Shown piece by piece: positions 51,435 through 54,996 of a stretch of 54,996 bases of DNA. The notes under the pieces were generated by a model. It was not told the DNA's origin, did not search any database, and saw only the letters and a list, made by a program, of their open reading frames with translations. The translations under genes were made by a program, and so were the position numbers. The DNA comes from Rhodoplanes serenus (lineage in GTDB: Bacteria; Pseudomonadota; Alphaproteobacteria; Rhizobiales; Xanthobacteraceae), in assembly GCA_945893145.1 (NCBI GenBank), contig CAMDDZ010000034.1:1-54996 (forward strand), given 5' to 3'. The first letter of the stretch is position 1; each line of letters begins with the position of its first letter.

Positions 51435-52409
51435 TCATTCGGCTTTGATGCCGGCGTCCTTGATGATGGCGTGCCACTTGTCGATCTCGGTTTTCTGATA
51501 CGCCGCGAGCGCCGCGGCGCTCTGCTGATCGGGCGGCGGAATCTGCTGGCCGAGGTTGATGAGGCGCTGGCGCAAGGCCGGGTCGGCCATCGCGGCACGC
51601 GCGGCCGCGCCGAGCTTGTCGATCGCCTCCTGCGGCGTACCCTTGGGCACCCATAGCCCGTACCACGTCGAGATGTAGATGCCAGGCGCGCCGGCCTCGT
51701 CCACGGTCGGAATCTCAGGCGCCGCTTCGAGCCGCTTATCGGATGTCACCGCCAAGGCGCGCACGTTGCCACCCTTGATATGGGTGAGCGATGTGATGGC
51801 CTGGTCGAACGTAAAGTCGATGTGGCCCGCCGTGATGTCGCGGATAATGTCGGCGGAGCCCGACTTGTACGGCACGAACTGGAATTTCACGCCGGTGATC
51901 TTCTGGAAGTAGACGCCGCTGATGTGTTGGCCGGAGCCGAGACCGGCGGTGCCTTCGGTTGCCTTGCCCGGATTGGCCTTGAGCCAGGCGATGAACTCTT
52001 GGAAGGTCTTCGCCGGTAGATCCTTGCGCACCACGGCGATGTAGGGGTTCTGCGGCAAGCGCGCGACCGGCACCAAGTCCTTCTGGATATCGTAATTGAG
52101 ATTGTAGATCGCCCCGTTGGTGATGTGCGACGGCCAGTTGCCGATGCTGACGGTGTAACCGTCCGGGGCCGAGTGCACGGCCTTGCCGACGCCGATCGTG
52201 CCATTGGCGCCGACCACGTTCTCGATCACGATCGGCTGGCCCAGCGCCGCGCGCATCGGCTCGGCGAGCGCGCGGGCCAGCACGTCGACCGGGCCGCCAG
52301 CGCCATAGGGCACGATAAACGTGATGGGCCGGGAGGGATAAGGCTCGGCGAGTGCGCCGCTGGTGACGGCCAGAAGCGCCGAGATCGCGGCAAGACTGAG
52401 TTTCTTCAT
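51435..52409 (-). CDS. Bug/TctC-family periplasmic binding protein
   Basis: 324 residues from the ATG at 52409. A Sec signal (MKKLSLAAISALLAVTSGAL, cut near ALAEP) precedes YPSRPITFIVPYGAGGPVDV. The chain keeps IVIENVVGANGTIG, WLKANPGKATEGTAG and FVPYKSGSADIIRDITAGHI, where Ser-Gly-Ser replaces the common GxxPA. It is probably the first gene of the unit running through the cyclase, E1-like and flavin hydroxylase genes. It is divergent from the amidase with 126 nt between starts. The frame that continues to 53576 is an artefact over the amidase. Confidence 0.9.
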   Translation of the reverse strand: MKKLSLAAISALLAVTSGALAEPYPSRPITFIVPYGAGGPVDVLARALAEPMRAALGQPIVIENVVGANGTIGVGKAVHSAPDGYTVSIGNWPSHITNGAIYNLNYDIQKDLVPVARLPQNPYIAVVRKDLPAKTFQEFIAWLKANPGKATEGTAGLGSGQHISGVYFQKITGVKFQFVPYKSGSADIIRDITAGHIDFTFDQAITSLTHIKGGNVRALAVTSDKRLEAAPEIPTVDEAGAPGIYISTWYGLWVPKGTPQEAIDKLGAAARAAMADPALRQRLINLGQQIPPPDQQSAAALAAYQKTEIDKWHAIIKDAGIKAE

Positions 52410-52535
52410 TGCATACCTCGATTGTTTTGCCCGGCCGGCGGACGATAGCTTTATTCTTGAAGGGTCGGAAGCCAAAAGGGATGATCGCGCGGCAGACGCG
52501 CGCGGGTGGAATAGCCGCTCCAGAAGGATGATGCG

Positions 52536-54905
52536 ATGGCGAGAAAAACCAAGCTCAAGCTTAAGCCGAAGCGCGCGCCAAAATTGCGCTCGAAGCCGAA
52601 AGCCAAAGCAAAGCAGTTCCGTCTCGAAGAGGCGACGATTGCGGAATTGCACCAGGCGATCCGCGCCGGCCGCACCACGCTGGTCGAGGTTGTGCAAGGT
52701 TATCTCGCCCGCGTGCGCGCTTATAACGGTGTTGCCAGCGTGATGGTCACGGCCGACGGCGCGCCGGTTCCGGAAGCCACCGGCACGGTGCGGGCCGGCT
52801 CGGCGCTCAAATTTCCGACGCAGACCGTGAAGGCCGCGACGATCCTGCCCGAGCTCGGCCGCTACGAGGGGCCGCCGCTCGAATTCGGCCGCATGGAGGC
52901 AACCGCGTCCGACCCGAAGGTGCAGCAGCAGTTCGGCATGATTGTCGGCGTGCCGAACGGCGGCCAGCTCAACGCGATCGGCACGCTCAACATCCGGGGC
53001 GAGCGCTCGGTCACCTGTCGCGGCGATTTCGACCGGCATCCGTCGAAAGGCCCGCTGCCGCCCGGCGCGCCGCCGGTGTGCGAGTTTTTCCGCCGGCAGC
53101 CTGATGCGCTCGAACGCGCCGCCGAACTCGACAAGAAATATGGCCGCAAGCCCGATCTGAAAAAGATGCCGATGTATGGCGTCGTGTTCGGGTTCAAGGA
53201 TCCGTTCGACACCAAGGACATGCGTTCGACCGGCGGCGGCGACGCCGCCTACGACATCGATTTCCCGGCGCGCGATCACGTGTTGGTCGAGCAGTTGCGC
53301 AACAAAGGCGCAATCATTTTCGCCAAGGCGGTGAACACCGAATACAACGGCCGCGCCGGCGATCCGGGCGGCCGCAACAAGCCCGATAAGGTGCTGCCCT
53401 CGACGCTCGGCTATCAGCGCAGCACATGGGCCGGCAATCCGGCGAATCCCTACGACACCACGCGCTCGGCCTCGCTGGGATCGAGCTCGGGCTCGGGCGT
53501 AACGGTCAGCGCCAACCTGGTGATGGCGGCGCTCGGCGAGGAGACGCGCGCCTCGTGCCGCGGACCGTCCAACCACAATGCAGTGGCACTAATCCTGCCG
53601 CACAAGGCAATGCTGGGGTTCGATGGCGGCGCAATCGGCGCCGACATCTATTGCGACCGCAGCGGCATCCATGCGCGGCGGATCGAGGACTGCGCGAAAA
53701 TCCTCGATGCGCTGAAGGACCCGGAGCGGGGCTATTACGATCCGCGCGATGTTTACACCACGGTGCCGCGCTCGTCGGTGCTGCCGGACTATGCGCGCAA
53801 CGCCACCGGGTCTGGCGCGCGCGGCGCACTGAAGGGCGTGCGGCTCGGCGTGATCCGCGAGTCGATGGTCTATCCGAAGGCCTCCAAGACCGAGCAGCCG
53901 ATCGTCGATGCCGCCATCAAAGAGATCAAAACAATTCTCGGCGGCCATCTCGGCGTGACGCTGGTCGAGTCCGGCGATCCACTCTGGGCGCCCGATCCCA
54001 AGATCGAGCAGATGACGGTCGATTATCGCACCGCGCTGGCGCGGCTGGTGCCGGTGTTCATGCCGGATCTGCTGTTCCGCGTGAAGCGCGACGGCTCGCC
54101 GGTGTTCCCGGATTTCGCCGCCGCGGTGCTGCCAACCGAATTCGCGCCGGGACAGTTTTTCGGCACCGGCACGATGCAGCCGATCGACTATTGCGTCGCC
54201 ATGGCGGAGGGCCGCATCGAGCCGCTACGCAATCTCGACCTCGCCACCATCCAGAATCAGGAAATGGCGATGGCGTTCCGATTCCACATTTCGCAATACC
54301 TCGCGCGCCGGGCCGAGGATTGGAAGGCTAAGGGCTTTACCGAAACGCTGACCGACTGGCCGGCGCTCAACGCGCGCTCGAAATACTGGGGCGACGACCA
54401 GCGCGCGGCGTTCAAGAATTGGGAGGAGGTGGCCGATCCGCGCAATCCGCACGGCTCGCGCCAGGGCGTCAACGAGCGCATCATGCTGCGCGAGCTGCTG
54501 CGCCGCGCCGACATGATGGTGATCCTGGAGAACAAGCTCGACGCGCTGGTGCGGCTGCACACGCCGTGGCCGCCGGGGCTGATCGGGCACGCCTATCAGT
54601 ACGACATTGCCAGCAACCTGCGGCCGGAATCGCTATCCGGGCCGAACGCCGGATTGACCGAAGTGCTGATCCCGGCCGGGTATGTGACCACGGCTTACGA
54701 TCCGGTTTATCAGCTCACGCCGGACGGCACGCGCTATGTGTCGAAGGCGTCCGACACGCCGACGAAAATCCCGGCGCCGGGCCTGCCGTTCTCGCTGGTG
54801 TTCCGCTGCGAGCCGGGGCGGGAGGATGTGCTGCTGCGGATCGCGTCAGCCTATGAGGCGGCCTCGAAGCGGCGCATCCCGCCGCCGAATTTCGGGCCGG
54901 TGTAG
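52536..54905 (+). CDS. Large amidase-signature enzyme with Lys/Arg-rich N-terminus
   Basis: 789 residues against about 450-550 for most amidases. AAGGA lies about 9 nt before the ATG. Residues 1-26 are a basic tail (KTKLKLKPKRAPKLRSKPK). The Ser-cisSer-Lys triad reads Lys221 in GFKDPFDTKD, a Ser in SLGSSSGSG (about 315-321) and nucleophile Ser340 in TRASCRGPS, where most members have GGSIRxPA. Insertions lie at about 100-205 and 450-700. It cleaves amides or possibly acts as an esterase; the substrate is unknown. No signal peptide is seen, so it should be cytoplasmic. Confidence 0.85.
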   Translation: MARKTKLKLKPKRAPKLRSKPKAKAKQFRLEEATIAELHQAIRAGRTTLVEVVQGYLARVRAYNGVASVMVTADGAPVPEATGTVRAGSALKFPTQTVKAATILPELGRYEGPPLEFGRMEATASDPKVQQQFGMIVGVPNGGQLNAIGTLNIRGERSVTCRGDFDRHPSKGPLPPGAPPVCEFFRRQPDALERAAELDKKYGRKPDLKKMPMYGVVFGFKDPFDTKDMRSTGGGDAAYDIDFPARDHVLVEQLRNKGAIIFAKAVNTEYNGRAGDPGGRNKPDKVLPSTLGYQRSTWAGNPANPYDTTRSASLGSSSGSGVTVSANLVMAALGEETRASCRGPSNHNAVALILPHKAMLGFDGGAIGADIYCDRSGIHARRIEDCAKILDALKDPERGYYDPRDVYTTVPRSSVLPDYARNATGSGARGALKGVRLGVIRESMVYPKASKTEQPIVDAAIKEIKTILGGHLGVTLVESGDPLWAPDPKIEQMTVDYRTALARLVPVFMPDLLFRVKRDGSPVFPDFAAAVLPTEFAPGQFFGTGTMQPIDYCVAMAEGRIEPLRNLDLATIQNQEMAMAFRFHISQYLARRAEDWKAKGFTETLTDWPALNARSKYWGDDQRAAFKNWEEVADPRNPHGSRQGVNERIMLRELLRRADMMVILENKLDALVRLHTPWPPGLIGHAYQYDIASNLRPESLSGPNAGLTEVLIPAGYVTTAYDPVYQLTPDGTRYVSKASDTPTKIPAPGLPFSLVFRCEPGREDVLLRIASAYEAASKRRIPPPNFGPV

Positions 54906-54935
54906 CGCCGTCATGAGCCGCGAGCTCGGCGCGCT

Positions 54936-54992
54936 CCCTCTCCCCGCGTGCGGGGAGAGGTCGGATTGCGAAGCAATCCGGGTGAGGGGGCG
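54936..54992. repeat. Palindromic repeat unit after the amidase gene
   Basis: The first hairpin is CTCTCCCCGCGTGCGGGGAG and the second CGGATTGCGAAGCAATCCG, followed by GGTGAGGGGG at the window's right end. It is one complete unit of the same family as 38333-38481 and may also act as a terminator. Confidence 0.85.
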
Positions 54993-54996
54993 TATC

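Noticed and set aside
51435..53576. 713-residue minus-strand frame
   Set aside because: Its N-terminal half is the antisense of the amidase; the Bug protein with signal peptide begins at 52409.

Overview
The window looks like chromosomal DNA of a high-GC alphaproteobacterium of the Hyphomicrobiales (Rhizobiales), most plausibly near Bradyrhizobiaceae/Xanthobacteraceae. This rests on strong G/C preference at third codon positions, seven Bug/TctC-type periplasmic binding proteins, two NitT/TauT-type ABC importers, copies of the CTCTCCCC...GGGGAGAG palindromic repeat family common in these genomes, and PilZ/CheY-like proteins of rhizobial style. The taxonomy is inferred from gene content, not from a marker gene.

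Layout. 1-159: start of an IS630-type transposase cut by the window edge. 267-6232 (minus): two Bug/TctC proteins around an unusually built class III CoA-transferase, an M48 lipoprotein protease with a LysM tail, and a thermonuclease-like protein. 6352-12725: a compositionally different (by eye more AT-rich) signalling block with small membrane proteins, a GGDEF diguanylate cyclase paired with a PilZ protein, a frameshifted PilZ, an XRE regulator, a third PilZ and two CheY-like receivers. It is bracketed by a decayed tRNA-Arg-like copy (6779-6856) and an intact tRNA-Arg(CCT) (13009-13085). 13120-14094: a D-2-hydroxyacid dehydrogenase.

14246-31962 (minus): sixteen tightly packed genes, many overlapping by 1-4 nt, that read as one long catabolic/uptake operon. 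Transcription order: ABC ATPase and two permeases, class II aldolase, molybdenum hydroxylase large subunit, split two-subunit thiamine-diphosphate decarboxylase, TauD/TfdA dioxygenase, MmgE/PrpD protein, HyuA, HyuB, 3-hydroxyisobutyrate-dehydrogenase-like enzyme, a second binding protein + ATPase + permease, and a membrane-anchored TAXI binding protein. A GMC oxidoreductase (plus) starts divergently, and a NitT/TauT binding protein lies beyond it. The operon probably imports and breaks down a small organic acid, sulfonate or amide-type compound. Its substrate cannot be read from sequence, and no transcription regulator is present in it.

35023-42808 (minus): an SCP2-like/alpha-beta hydrolase fusion, an NDP-forming acyl-CoA ligase whose 5' end is made of a palindromic repeat, an acyl-CoA dehydrogenase and three tandem Bug proteins. 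43207-45447 (plus): a membrane hybrid histidine kinase. 45520-52409 (minus): a Bug protein, a flavin aromatic-type hydroxylase, a transketolase-like E1, a cyclase-family hydrolase and another Bug protein. 52536-54905 (plus): a large amidase-signature enzyme. None of the seven Bug proteins has a TctA/TctB membrane partner in the window. The common theme is scavenging and CoA-linked oxidation of organic acids.
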